Below, in pieces: positions 43,577 to 52,754 of a stretch of DNA of 64,000 bases. Made by a program: the position numbers and the translations under genes. The notes beneath the pieces are model-generated. The model saw only the letters and a program-made list of their open reading frames with translations, had not been told where the DNA came from and ran no database searches. The stretch is taken from positions 66,145 through 130,144 of the forward strand of contig DIWR01000018.1 of assembly GCA_002428495.1 (NCBI GenBank), given 5' to 3'. The first letter of the stretch is position 1, and each line of letters begins with the position of its first letter. The DNA is from Synergistaceae bacterium UBA6101 (GTDB taxonomy: Bacteria > Synergistota > Synergistia > Synergistales > Synergistaceae).

Positions 43577-44551
43577 ATGCCATACGAAGTAACAATAACC
43601 GACATCCTGCTTGCGGCAAGATTTCTTAAAAACAGGACGAGGCATACACCTCTTGAGTTCTCTCCTTCGCTAAGCAAAATGACCGGGGGAGAGGTCTGGC
43701 TAAAACTTGAGAACCAACAGATCGCAGGTTCTTTCAAGCCAAGGGGAGCCTTTAACAGGATGTTTGCAATGACCGAAGAAGAGAGGCAAAAAGGAGTTAT
43801 AACCTGTTCAAGCGGAAACCATGCACAGGGAATAGCGATGGCTGCCAGGGACCTTAAGGTAAGGGCAGTTATATGTGTCCCGGGCCAGTGCCCCCAGGTA
43901 AAACGAGAATCCATACTTGAAAAGGGCGGAGAGTTTGTGGAGCTCCGAGTTATAGGGACATATTATGACGAGGCGGAGATAGAGAGCATTAAGATGGCTG
44001 AAAAAGAAAATCTGGTCTTCATCTCAGCTTTTGACGATCCCTACGTATCAGCCGGACAGGGAACGGTTGGGCTTGAGATGCTGCAGGATGAGCCCGAACT
44101 TGACGTCATCCTCTGCCAGATAAGCGGAGCCGGACTGATCCGCGGGGTAGCAACTGCTGCAAAAGCACTCAGACCGGGGATAAAAGTCTGGGGAGTGCAT
44201 GCGAAAGCCAACCCTGCCTGGCCGGAAGCTGTTAAAAATGGCATGGTCGGACTTGTCGAAGAAGAAGTAAGCCTTGCAGACGCCCTTGGAGGCGGAGCGT
44301 GCCAGAATCATCTGGATTTTGTACTTAATAAACTGGAGGGGCTTCTTGCCGTCTCAGAAGAGGATATAGCAAAAGGCATCCGCTTCATGTTTGAAAAACA
44401 CCACCAGCTGGTAGAGGGAGCAGGCGCAATTGCTGCTGCGGCGGCTCTTTCCGGGAGCATCGAACTGAAAGGCCAAAAGGTCGGTATCGTTGTTTCCGGG
44501 GGCAATATCGGAGAAGAAAAATTCCTTTCCGCACTAAGTTGCGGAAGATAG
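43577..44551 (+). CDS. Threonine dehydratase paralogue with altered phosphate-binding loop
   Basis: A 324-residue PLP protein related to the divergent gene at 40295-41275. Lys54 in 'GSFKPRGA' and 'CSSGNHAQGIAMAA' are kept, but the usual Gly-rich loop GGGGL reads 'SGAGLIRG' here. Such a change may alter PLP phosphate binding or substrate choice. The protein family also includes hydroxyaspartate dehydratases and serine racemases, so the actual reaction is open. It starts 9 bp after the racemase-like gene and ends 9 bp before the cyclodeaminase-like gene. Confidence 0.87.
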   Translation: MPYEVTITDILLAARFLKNRTRHTPLEFSPSLSKMTGGEVWLKLENQQIAGSFKPRGAFNRMFAMTEEERQKGVITCSSGNHAQGIAMAARDLKVRAVICVPGQCPQVKRESILEKGGEFVELRVIGTYYDEAEIESIKMAEKENLVFISAFDDPYVSAGQGTVGLEMLQDEPELDVILCQISGAGLIRGVATAAKALRPGIKVWGVHAKANPAWPEAVKNGMVGLVEEEVSLADALGGGACQNHLDFVLNKLEGLLAVSEEDIAKGIRFMFEKHHQLVEGAGAIAAAAALSGSIELKGQKVGIVVSGGNIGEEKFLSALSCGR

Positions 44552-44560
44552 GAGAGACTG

Positions 44561-45562
44561 ATGTACAGGCTCAGGATACTGGATTCAAAGCAGTTTAGCG
44601 CATTGGTCACGATGGATGACGTAATTCCCGGAGTAAAAGAGGCATATAAGCTGTTTTCTTCCGGGAGGGCCGGGCTTTTTCCGATAATAACACATGAATT
44701 TGACCCCGGAAGGGCAGATATGGATATCAAATCCGCATACATGGATGGAGCGGGTATATATGGACTTAAGATCCTGGGCTGGAACAGAGACAATCCCTCG
44801 ACCCTGGGAGTCCCAGCCCTTGCGGGCCTTATAGTGGTCATGGATATCGAGCGTCAGCAGCCGCTGGGTATACTTGAGGGAACTCCCGTCACATTTTTAA
44901 GGACCGGAGCAGCAGGAGCAATAGGAGCGGAGACCCTTGCGAGGCCCGGAGCTGAGAATGCTGTTGTAGTTGGTTCAGGCGCCCAGGGGAGGGCTCAGAT
45001 CATGGGCCTTTCAAAGGTAATGCCCTGCCTGAGAAAGATAGATGTCTTCGATGTGCAGGATGTGTACGCGGATAAAATGGCGGAAGAGATATCTTTCCAT
45101 TACCCTGCAATCCAAATAACCGCCAGGCCATTTGCATCACTTGAAGAGCATGTAAGGAATGCGGACATAGTTGTTACATGCACGCCTTCAAAAAAGGCAT
45201 TCATCAAAAGCGGCTGGCTCAGGAAGGGCTGTCACATAAATGCTATAGGAGCTGACATGCCCGGCAAACAGGAGATAGATCCTGAAATAACAGCAACGGT
45301 AAAAGTTTTCGGAGACTCAAGGTCTCAGGTGGCACACAAGGGAGAGTGTCAGCACGCTGTATCAATGGGACTGATAATGCCCGAATGCATTACCGAGATA
45401 GGAGAAGTGCTCAACGGCACTAAACCGGGAAGGACTTCGGCTGATGAAATAACGATGTTTGACGCCACAGGAATGGCGCTGCAGGACCTTATAACTGCCA
45501 AAGTCGCACTGGAACGTGCTGAAGCACATAACATAGGCACAGTGGTAGAGATGGAGCAATAA
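44561..45562 (+). CDS. Ornithine cyclodeaminase/mu-crystallin family protein
   Basis: A 333-residue Rossmann protein of the OCD/mu-crystallin family: 'GLKILGWNRDN', 'GIPEGTPVTFLRTGAAGAI'-like stretch (here 'LEGTPVTFLRTGAAGAIGA'), 'VVGSGAQGRAQIMGL' (NAD-binding) and 'DIVVTCTPSKKAF', 'HINAIGADMPGKQEID'. Members include ornithine cyclodeaminase, alanine dehydrogenase of archaea and iminosuccinate reductase. Last gene of a four-gene operon with a dehydratase-like and a racemase-like partner, a set reminiscent of hydroxyaspartate metabolism. A terminator follows. Confidence 0.88.
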   Translation: MYRLRILDSKQFSALVTMDDVIPGVKEAYKLFSSGRAGLFPIITHEFDPGRADMDIKSAYMDGAGIYGLKILGWNRDNPSTLGVPALAGLIVVMDIERQQPLGILEGTPVTFLRTGAAGAIGAETLARPGAENAVVVGSGAQGRAQIMGLSKVMPCLRKIDVFDVQDVYADKMAEEISFHYPAIQITARPFASLEEHVRNADIVVTCTPSKKAFIKSGWLRKGCHINAIGADMPGKQEIDPEITATVKVFGDSRSQVAHKGECQHAVSMGLIMPECITEIGEVLNGTKPGRTSADEITMFDATGMALQDLITAKVALERAEAHNIGTVVEMEQ

Positions 45563-45688
45563 CTGCGCAGGAGATAATAGGCTGTTCCATTATTATTATT
45601 GCAATTGTCTGTGCTGCGGTTCGAACTTACGGACCTGAACATTTAAATATGTAATTAATGTTTATCTCCATCTTTTAAATAGGTGTAA

Positions 45689-45720
45689 AATTAATGCGTT
45701 TTTTCAAAAACGCATTAATT
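45689..45720. terminator. Bidirectional terminator between the cyclodeaminase-like gene and the K+ channel gene
   Basis: AATTAATGCGTTTTT and its exact complement form a 15-bp stem around a two-base loop; T-rich flanks on both sides. It separates convergent genes. Confidence 0.82.
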
Positions 45721-45756
45721 TATTCTCTTAACCCAAGTTGTTTTTGCTTCAATAAA

Positions 45757-46749
45757 TTATTTTTTAGTGCGTCTTTTCTGTGAAAGCCTTTTCTCAATGA
45801 TAGTATCCTCCCTGGAATCGCTGATGAAGTGTTCATTGACCCATTTCGCGAAGCGGCTCTTTTTTAAATCCGTTTTTTTAGTGCGCGATCTTTCGGAAGA
45901 TCCGTTATTAACGATCGTTTCCTTTTTAATCGGATGTTTCAGCTTCATGGCTTTCAATACATTGCAAATTTCCTCTACCTCATTCTCACTCAGTTCTGAA
46001 AACCGTGATAGTTCTTTGATGACCCCGATCACTATTGAGCTTTCTGGTCTTGTGAAATTATCAGAATACATCATTATCCCGGCAATAACGCCTGTGAGCA
46101 TGCTTATGCAGGCAAGCCCGACTACCATAAGGAACATTCCTACAAGTCTTCCTTCCGGGGTGGCAGGTACGATGTCGCCAAAACCTGTAGTGCTGGCGGT
46201 CGAGAAAGCCCACCAAATACTGTCCGAGTAATTTCTGCCTTCAAAACCGGAAAATAACATTGCAGCAACTACAAGTGCCGTCATTGTAACAGCGGCTGCA
46301 TAATGAAGAGGATTTGTTCTTATGAATCTGCGCTGGGTTACGAAGGCCCTTATCAGGTATGAAAAGAATTTTATGATAAAAATTATTTCAAGGACTCCTG
46401 CAGCTGCATCAGTCAGGTGGATGTCTCCCAATATCTCGGCCAGCAGTATGAAAGGATATACGGGAACTATAGCAATAAATTCTGCCAGATGTCTCGTTAT
46501 GAAATGTTTTTTGTCCTCTGTCAGATGCATCCTTACGAAAAAATCAGCGGCAAAAATAAGCCAGATAAGATGGTTTAGAATAAATATCATCTTAGGCTGA
46601 AGACTATATCTGAAAAAGCTTGATCCTAAGGACATAAGGGTAAAAAGCGAGATGATCGCCAGGACCGGCAGCATTATTTTGTAAGATTTAACAAGACTCT
46701 TTCTTTTAATATTGCCGGTCATTTTTAGAAGATTTTTAAGGTTTTTCAT
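45757..46749 (-). CDS. Two-pore-loop type potassium channel protein with basic tail
   Basis: A 330-residue membrane protein with several hydrophobic helices (about residues 25-240) and a K+ selectivity filter 'STTGFGDIVPAT' between the last two, the hallmark of voltage-gated-like K+ channels. A possible voltage-sensor-like region ('RAFVTQRRFIRTN') precedes the pore. The cytoplasmic end (about 245-330) is highly charged, ending in a Lys/Arg-rich tail with 'RTKKTDLKKSR' and 'KRLSQKRRTKK', of unknown role. Its ATG overlaps the stop of the FAD oxidoreductase gene (ATGA), so the two are translationally coupled. Confidence 0.87.
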   Translation of the reverse strand: MKNLKNLLKMTGNIKRKSLVKSYKIMLPVLAIISLFTLMSLGSSFFRYSLQPKMIFILNHLIWLIFAADFFVRMHLTEDKKHFITRHLAEFIAIVPVYPFILLAEILGDIHLTDAAAGVLEIIFIIKFFSYLIRAFVTQRRFIRTNPLHYAAAVTMTALVVAAMLFSGFEGRNYSDSIWWAFSTASTTGFGDIVPATPEGRLVGMFLMVVGLACISMLTGVIAGIMMYSDNFTRPESSIVIGVIKELSRFSELSENEVEEICNVLKAMKLKHPIKKETIVNNGSSERSRTKKTDLKKSRFAKWVNEHFISDSREDTIIEKRLSQKRRTKK

Positions 46750-48137
46750 TTTTCAGAGAGCATTGCCCTTGCGACCCAAAGGCCCGATGCTGAGGCCTGT
46801 ATCACCCCTCTTGTGACCCCGGCTCCGTCTCCGGCTGCGTACAAGCCTTTGATAGAAGTCCTGAGCCCACTGTCGAGGGCGACTTTCAGACTGTAAAACT
46901 TTACCTCGACTCCGTAGAGCAAAGTATGGCCGCTATTGACACCTGGTATTATATGATCAAGCGCTGCAAGCATTTCCATTATTCCGACAAGATGCCTGTA
47001 TGGAAGGACGCAGGCAAGGTCTCCCGGTTCTGCGCTTGTAAGAGTGGGCCTTACAAGTCCGTGGGCGATCCTGTCCGGTGTGGAGCGTCTCCCCTTTCGG
47101 AGATCACCAAGTCGCTGGACGATAATTCCTCCGCCAAGCATGTTTGCCAGACGGGCAATGTGGCTGCCGTAACCGATCGGATCCCTGAAAGGTTTTGTAA
47201 ATTTTGTAGAGACCAGTATTGCAAAGTTTGTATTCTCTGTCTTGTGTTCATTTTCCTGGTTTGAGTGGCCGTTGACAGTCAGGATCTCGTGGTGGCTCTG
47301 ATACTCAGATGTGACTTCACCGTGCGGACACATGCAGAATGTTCGGACTTTGTCATCAAAGGTCGGTGTGTCAAGAAGTGCCTTGACCTCATAGAACTGG
47401 TCCGTGATATCCTCAGCCCACGCAGAGGGTATCTCCACCCTTACTCCGATGTCTACTGGCAGGGACTCGATCTCAAGTCCAAGCTCCTTCACGGTTTTTT
47501 CCATCCATGCTGCGCCTTCGCGTCCTGGGGCCAAGAGGACCCTGTCGGCGCAGATCTCTTCTCCATCGGCAAGCAGGACGCCGGCAACGGATCTGTCAGA
47601 CTTAAGAAGGACTTTTTCGACCATTGTGTTTGTTCTTACCTCACAGCTGTCCTTTATGGTCTGATATATGGCGCCAAGGATCTGCTTTGACCTGTCAGTC
47701 CCCATATGGCGTATTGTTGCAGGAATTATGTCCAGTCCTGCCTTAAGAGCTTTGGTAATGACCTTCTTTGCAAGGTCGCCGCTTGGTTTGAACAGCGTGC
47801 TGCTGGCTCCGTGTTCCAGATATACCCGGTCTGCTTCGTCAATAAGAGAGAGAAGCTTCTGGCGTCCGCAGTATTCTTCAAGGTTGCCCCCGAACTCAGG
47901 GGTCAGTGTCAGTTTGCCGTCGCTGAAAGCCCCGGCTCCTCCCCATCCGCATACAACATTGCATGGATTGCAGTGTACGCATTCCGGAGCGCCTGTTTTC
48001 ATGGGACAGATTCTGGCTTCTATCGGTCTTCCCTTGTCTATGAGAAGAACTTTTTTATTGTTTTTTATGAGTTCGAGAGTTGCGAACAGTCCTGCGGGAC
48101 CTGATCCGACGACTATTACATCATATTTGTTATCCAT
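46746..48137 (-). CDS. FAD-dependent oxidoreductase (COG2509-type dehydrogenase)
   Basis: A 463-residue flavoprotein. N-terminal FAD motif 'VIVVGSGPAGLFATLELI', a cysteine group 'ECVHCNPCNVVCGWGGAGAFSDGK' (shown in parts: CVHC, CNPC, VVCGWGG), 'VLLAPGREGAAWM', 'GVRVEIPS' and the C-terminal 'LYAAGDGAGVTRGVIQASASG'. Family members are annotated as FAD-dependent dehydrogenases of unknown substrate. Coupled by ATGA overlap to the K+ channel gene. ATG 48137 has GAGGAATG upstream. Confidence 0.87.
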   Translation of the reverse strand: MDNKYDVIVVGSGPAGLFATLELIKNNKKVLLIDKGRPIEARICPMKTGAPECVHCNPCNVVCGWGGAGAFSDGKLTLTPEFGGNLEEYCGRQKLLSLIDEADRVYLEHGASSTLFKPSGDLAKKVITKALKAGLDIIPATIRHMGTDRSKQILGAIYQTIKDSCEVRTNTMVEKVLLKSDRSVAGVLLADGEEICADRVLLAPGREGAAWMEKTVKELGLEIESLPVDIGVRVEIPSAWAEDITDQFYEVKALLDTPTFDDKVRTFCMCPHGEVTSEYQSHHEILTVNGHSNQENEHKTENTNFAILVSTKFTKPFRDPIGYGSHIARLANMLGGGIIVQRLGDLRKGRRSTPDRIAHGLVRPTLTSAEPGDLACVLPYRHLVGIMEMLAALDHIIPGVNSGHTLLYGVEVKFYSLKVALDSGLRTSIKGLYAAGDGAGVTRGVIQASASGLWVARAMLSEK

Positions 48138-48288
48138 CCTTCATTCCTCCATATAATGCAGAAAATCGACCCTGATTAGTATAGCAGAAAAGATCGGGCA
48201 GGCAGAAAATACGTCAACATTGAGATTAAATAGTGATATTATTATGATGTTCAGAATAAAAGCAGGTTACTTATATGGAGGGAATATA

Positions 48289-49752
48289 TTGAACATTAAT
48301 AAATGTGAAATAGGCTTCGATCAGGAAAGTGTCCAGTTGATCGGAATACTTGCTGAAGAAGCCCCATTTGAGTTGTTGTGCCTGGAGCCTCTCGCAGGAG
48401 AAATGTTGGAGTTTTGCCGCAGAGCGATCCTCAACGGGAACTTCAAGGCAAAGGCAGGTTCTACGATGAAGATCCCGGTCATGCACGGGTCAGTCAAATA
48501 TGTTGTCATACATGTAATTGGGAATGAAAAAAGCAGCCTTCAGGAAAACATCAGGGAAGGAAGCTTTGTGGTCCTCAGAACTGCTGCAGAAAAAAAGTGC
48601 TCAAGTGTGCTTCTCCGCATACCCGGAGCAGAAAATAGGATCAATTCAAGATCTGCCGCTGAAGGAGCTGTTTTGGGGTGCTACAGATTTGACAAGTACC
48701 TCTCTCAGGAAGAGGATGAGAAGCTTGTATCCCCTGAAGTTGTCAACGTTGCAGATGCAGACCCTGCAGGGCTTGAGGAAGGAAGGATACTTGGCGAGGC
48801 GCAGTGCTATACAAGGGACATAGCAAACGAACCGGGTAATGTCATCACCCCTGAGACTCTTGCAAAGAAAGCCGAGTCATTGGCCCTGGAGCTTGGCCTG
48901 AAATGCGAAATATGGGACGAAGACAGAATACTGAAAGAAAAAATGTGTGCGTACCATGCTGTTGCAAAAGGGTCGTCCAATCCCCCAAGGTTCATTAACC
49001 TCACTTGGTCACCGGAAGGAGACTGCAGGGGGCATGTCGCTCTTGTAGGTAAGGGTCTGACCTTTGACAGCGGAGGATTGGACATAAAACCTGCGGATTA
49101 CATGACTACGATGAAGGGTGACAAAAGCGGAGCTTGTGCAGTTCTTGGAGCTGTAAAAGCAGCATCTGAGCTTAAGCTGCCATGGAAGGTCACAGTGATC
49201 ATAGCGGCAGCAGAAAATATGCCGGGCGGTAATGCATACAGGCCTGATGATATTCTTCGGGCGCGCAACGGAAAGACTATAGAAGTCAACAATACCGATG
49301 CTGAAGGCAGGCTTACTCTTGCAGACGCACTCTCTTTCACGTCAGAACTCAAGCCCGACAAAATCATCGACATTGCAACGCTCACAGGTGCCTGTGCTGT
49401 AGCTTTGGGAACGAATACAGGAGGACTTTTCACCAATAACGACCATTTTGGGGATGAAGTGCTTGCAGCGGCGAAAATAGCAGGGGAGCGTTTCTGGAAA
49501 CTCCCAATGGATGATCCGACTCTTAAAAAAGCAATAAAGTCATCCGTTGCCGATCTGGTGAACTCAGGCGGACGCTATGGCGGCGCCATCACCGCGGCGA
49601 TGTTTCTGGAAGCATTTGTTGATAAAGACATCCCATGGGTGCACCTGGATATTGCAGCGGCTGATTTCATAAAGGAACAAAGGAGCTATTATTCCAAGGG
49701 CGCTTCCGGTTTCGGGACCAGGACCCTGGCAACGCTCTTAATGATGATGTAA
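48289..49752 (+). CDS. pepA: Leucyl aminopeptidase PepA (M17)
   Basis: A 487-residue M17 metalloaminopeptidase that releases N-terminal amino acids from peptides. The C-terminal catalytic domain shows 'VGKGLTFDSGGLDIKP' and 'NNTDAEGRLTLADAL', with the two-zinc Lys, Asp and Glu ligands; 'TRDIANEPGNVITP' begins it. TTG 48289 is taken as the start because GGAGGG lies seven bases upstream and the N-terminal domain begins there; upstream codons from 48220 have no ribosome site. Confidence 0.93.
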   Translation: MNINKCEIGFDQESVQLIGILAEEAPFELLCLEPLAGEMLEFCRRAILNGNFKAKAGSTMKIPVMHGSVKYVVIHVIGNEKSSLQENIREGSFVVLRTAAEKKCSSVLLRIPGAENRINSRSAAEGAVLGCYRFDKYLSQEEDEKLVSPEVVNVADADPAGLEEGRILGEAQCYTRDIANEPGNVITPETLAKKAESLALELGLKCEIWDEDRILKEKMCAYHAVAKGSSNPPRFINLTWSPEGDCRGHVALVGKGLTFDSGGLDIKPADYMTTMKGDKSGACAVLGAVKAASELKLPWKVTVIIAAAENMPGGNAYRPDDILRARNGKTIEVNNTDAEGRLTLADALSFTSELKPDKIIDIATLTGACAVALGTNTGGLFTNNDHFGDEVLAAAKIAGERFWKLPMDDPTLKKAIKSSVADLVNSGGRYGGAITAAMFLEAFVDKDIPWVHLDIAAADFIKEQRSYYSKGASGFGTRTLATLLMMM

Positions 49753-49766
49753 AGGTGGCATGACTG

Positions 49767-51401
49767 ATGGGGGATATACAGAGGAACGATTCAATCGCAC
49801 TCATCAACGGCGTTATCTACCCGATGTCATCTCCCGGTCGGGCAAAGGCGTTGTTCGCAAAGAACGGGATCATTGAGGCAATAGGGAGCGACAGAGATAT
49901 ACTGTCGCTCTGTGACAGCAAGACTACTGTCCTGGACATAAAAGGAAAGTTCCTCATGCCCGGCATGACAGATACGCACAACCATCTTCTTGCGACAGGC
50001 AGGAGCCTTGAAACACTCAACCTGTCCGGATCTTCTTCGATCCAAGAAATGATAGACAAAAGCCGCCGATTCCTTTCAGAGTCCCCGATAGGTGAAGGAC
50101 AGTGGTTTTTTGCACGTGGATGGGACCAGAATCACCTCGCAGAAAAAAGATTCCCGAACAGATATGACCTGGACAAAATAACCGGTAATATTCCGCTTTT
50201 CTTTGAGAGATCCTGCGGTCATATCGCCTCACTTAACTCCAAAGCCCTTGATATATTGAGGATAAGAAAGGGTTTTAAAATATCCGGCGGTGTCGTCAAC
50301 TCGGATGAAAACGGAGAACCTACAGGCGTTGTAAGCGAGGCCGCAGTAAATTGGGTAAGAATGAACATACCGGAATCTTCTGATGAGACCCTGATGAGGT
50401 GGTACAAAAGGGCTACAGACGAAATGGTCAAGCTCGGGATCACATCCGTCCAGACAGACGACCTGGGCATAGTGGGGAGCACTGACAGGATATTCAGGCT
50501 TTACGAACAAATGGAGATCGAAGATAAGATGCCCCTGCGAATTGCAGAGCAATGGCATCTGAGAGACGAAACAGAGCTCACAACTTTTATTGAGTGCGGT
50601 TACCATCAGAGAAACGGGATAAGCTATTTCGCATCCGGACCCTTAAAAATTCATGTTGACGGTACCCTTGGAGCCAAGACTGCTGCGCTCAGGGAAGAAT
50701 ATTCCGATGAACCCGGGAACAGGGGAATATACGCCAGATCACAGGGAGAGCTGGATCGTCTTACTGCAATCGCCCAGGAAGCCGGAATGCAGGTCGCCTA
50801 TTATGCTATCGGTGACGGGGCTATAGACAGGTGCCTCAACGCAGTCGAATCAACAAAAAGGCTCTCTGACAAAAAGAGGTTGATATCGCACAGGATCGTA
50901 CACTGTCAGGTAGGGGCTAATGACATTTATAAAAGGATGTCAGAGTTGGGTGTTATGGCAGATATTCAGCCTGCATTTGTAACTTCAGACTGGCCGATAG
51001 TGATGTCAAGGCTTGGTGCTGAAAGAGCAAGATGGAGCTATGCGTGGAAAACACTTATACAGTATGGGATCACAGTAGGCGCAGGGTCCGATTCTCCTAC
51101 CGAGCCGCTTGATCCGATGCTCGGTATAAGGGCAGCGATACTCAGAAAAGACCTTTCTGGCCAGCCTGAACACGGTTGGCTCCCATCCGAAAAGCTTGAC
51201 AGGGTGGAGGCATTTTCTATGTACACAAAAGGCGGCGCTGTAGTATGTGGAGAGGGAGATTTCCGGGGTACGCTGGAGATAGGAAAGGCGGCAGATATCA
51301 TCGCCTTCATGGAAAACCCTTTCAAGATCGATGACCACGAGATACAGAACTTAACAATCGGATTAACTGTTGTGGATGGAAAGATCCGCTATATTCGTTA
51401 G
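49767..51401 (+). CDS. YtcJ-like amidohydrolase
   Basis: A 544-residue metal-dependent hydrolase of the amidohydrolase 3 (YtcJ) group. 'PGMTDTHNHLLATG' (His-x-His metal motif), 'FARGWDQNH', 'IHVDGTLGAKTAAL', 'ISHRIVHCQV' and 'GSDSPTEPLDPMLGI' are the ordered signatures; the ends form the composite beta sandwich. Substrate unknown. It lies between pepA (14 bp before) and the CyuA-like gene (13 bp after), so a role in amide or peptide catabolism is plausible. Confidence 0.9.
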   Translation: MGDIQRNDSIALINGVIYPMSSPGRAKALFAKNGIIEAIGSDRDILSLCDSKTTVLDIKGKFLMPGMTDTHNHLLATGRSLETLNLSGSSSIQEMIDKSRRFLSESPIGEGQWFFARGWDQNHLAEKRFPNRYDLDKITGNIPLFFERSCGHIASLNSKALDILRIRKGFKISGGVVNSDENGEPTGVVSEAAVNWVRMNIPESSDETLMRWYKRATDEMVKLGITSVQTDDLGIVGSTDRIFRLYEQMEIEDKMPLRIAEQWHLRDETELTTFIECGYHQRNGISYFASGPLKIHVDGTLGAKTAALREEYSDEPGNRGIYARSQGELDRLTAIAQEAGMQVAYYAIGDGAIDRCLNAVESTKRLSDKKRLISHRIVHCQVGANDIYKRMSELGVMADIQPAFVTSDWPIVMSRLGAERARWSYAWKTLIQYGITVGAGSDSPTEPLDPMLGIRAAILRKDLSGQPEHGWLPSEKLDRVEAFSMYTKGGAVVCGEGDFRGTLEIGKAADIIAFMENPFKIDDHEIQNLTIGLTVVDGKIRYIR

Positions 51402-51414
51402 GAGGGACCAAATC

Positions 51415-52749
51415 ATGCTCACGCTCAAAGATTTCCTGGCAAAAGAGGTCAGACCGGCACTGGGATGTACTGACCCCGGAGCAGTAGCTCTTGCTGTCGC
51501 CAGGGCATGTAAGGAACTGCCTGAAAGGGAAGAAGTGGCGTCTGTAAGGGTCACAGTAAGCGGAAGCATATACAAAAATGGTATGGCGGTTGGTATCCCG
51601 GGAACCAGAGGTGCAAGGGGCAATGCAATGGCTGCTGCGATGGGAGCTATCTGCGGAGATCCTGATCTGGGTCTCGAAGTTCTAAGGAACAGCACGGCAA
51701 AAGATGTTGAAAAAGCTGAAAGATGGGTCCGGGATGAGAGGGTGACCATCTACTGCGATCCTGACAGGAGCGGAGTCTACGTACTGGCCTCGATCTTTAC
51801 ACCAGAGCATAAGTCTGTATGTCTAGTCAGCGGGAATTATAACCACATAGAAAAAGTAGTTGTCGACGGAGTTACCGTAATGGAAGACAGATCAGACCCT
51901 TCAGTCTCATCGATAGGTTTTGAGGATGACGGCTTTCCCCAGGTATTTACCGAAGCCCTCAAAATGACTAATGAGATGGATGACGATGACAGGAATTTCC
52001 TCCTTTCCGGGATCGAAATGAACAGGGCAGTCGCTGAAGGAGGATACAAACCCAGTGATGTATGTTCGACCTGTGGTGAATGTGTTCAGGGCAGCAGGTT
52101 CGGAAGGACCCTCAAAGATATTTTTGCTTTGGAAGAGTGCGAAGATGTCGCACTGAAGATCAGAAGCATAACTGCCGCGGCAGCAGATGCAAGGATGTCG
52201 GGCATACTCCTGCCTGTGATGAGCAGTGCCGGAAGCGGCAACCATGGGATCACTGCCATCCTCCCCATAGCAGTTTTGGGCAAACACCTGAAAAAATCTG
52301 ACGACGATGTAGCGAAAGCGCTTGCCATCAGCCACATATCAACAAGCTTTGTAAAAAGACGCCTTGGGCGAATGTCCGTTGTCTGCGGCTGCTCTGTAGC
52401 TGCAGGAGCAGGTTCTGCCGCAGGCATGACCTATTTGATGGGCGGTTCTGAAGACCGGATGGCCGATGCCATGCAGCTGCTCCTTTCAAACCTTGCAGGC
52501 ATGCTTTGCGACGGAGCAAAGGAAAGCTGTGCCCTTAAAGTGAGCTCTGCCTCATCAGAGGCTTATTTTGCTGCAAGGTGGGCGGTCGCAGGACAAAAAC
52601 TGGGGATACCGCAGGGAGTTTTTGGCTCATCCATTGAAGATACGATAGAAAATGTCGCAAAAGTCACCCGTGAAGGGATGAAGAATGTCGACAGGGTGAT
52701 CATAGAGATACTTGATCAGCGCCACCGTCCCTCAGCAGAGAATTTTTAG
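51415..52749 (+). CDS. CyuA-type L-cysteine desulfidase (UPF0597/serine dehydratase alpha-like)
   Basis: A 444-residue protein of the UPF0597/CyuA family, iron-sulfur enzymes that break L-cysteine into pyruvate, ammonia and sulfide. 'VRPALGCTDPGAVALA' at the N terminus, 'GIPGTRGARGNAMAAA', 'SAGSGNHGITAILPI', 'VVCGCSVAAGAGSAAG' and 'GMLCDGAKESCALKVS' carry the conserved cysteines and Gly loops. An extra pair 'CSTCGEC' is at about residue 220. ATG 51415 has GGAGGGA upstream. Serine or another amino acid cannot be ruled out as substrate. Confidence 0.85.
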   Translation: MLTLKDFLAKEVRPALGCTDPGAVALAVARACKELPEREEVASVRVTVSGSIYKNGMAVGIPGTRGARGNAMAAAMGAICGDPDLGLEVLRNSTAKDVEKAERWVRDERVTIYCDPDRSGVYVLASIFTPEHKSVCLVSGNYNHIEKVVVDGVTVMEDRSDPSVSSIGFEDDGFPQVFTEALKMTNEMDDDDRNFLLSGIEMNRAVAEGGYKPSDVCSTCGECVQGSRFGRTLKDIFALEECEDVALKIRSITAAAADARMSGILLPVMSSAGSGNHGITAILPIAVLGKHLKKSDDDVAKALAISHISTSFVKRRLGRMSVVCGCSVAAGAGSAAGMTYLMGGSEDRMADAMQLLLSNLAGMLCDGAKESCALKVSSASSEAYFAARWAVAGQKLGIPQGVFGSSIEDTIENVAKVTREGMKNVDRVIIEILDQRHRPSAENF

Positions 52750-52754
52750 CGGAA

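Noticed and set aside
42491..45562. The racemase-like and OCD-like genes as the clostridial D-ornithine pathway
   Set aside because: No ornithine aminomutase, diaminopentanoate dehydrogenase or thiolase genes are present in the window.
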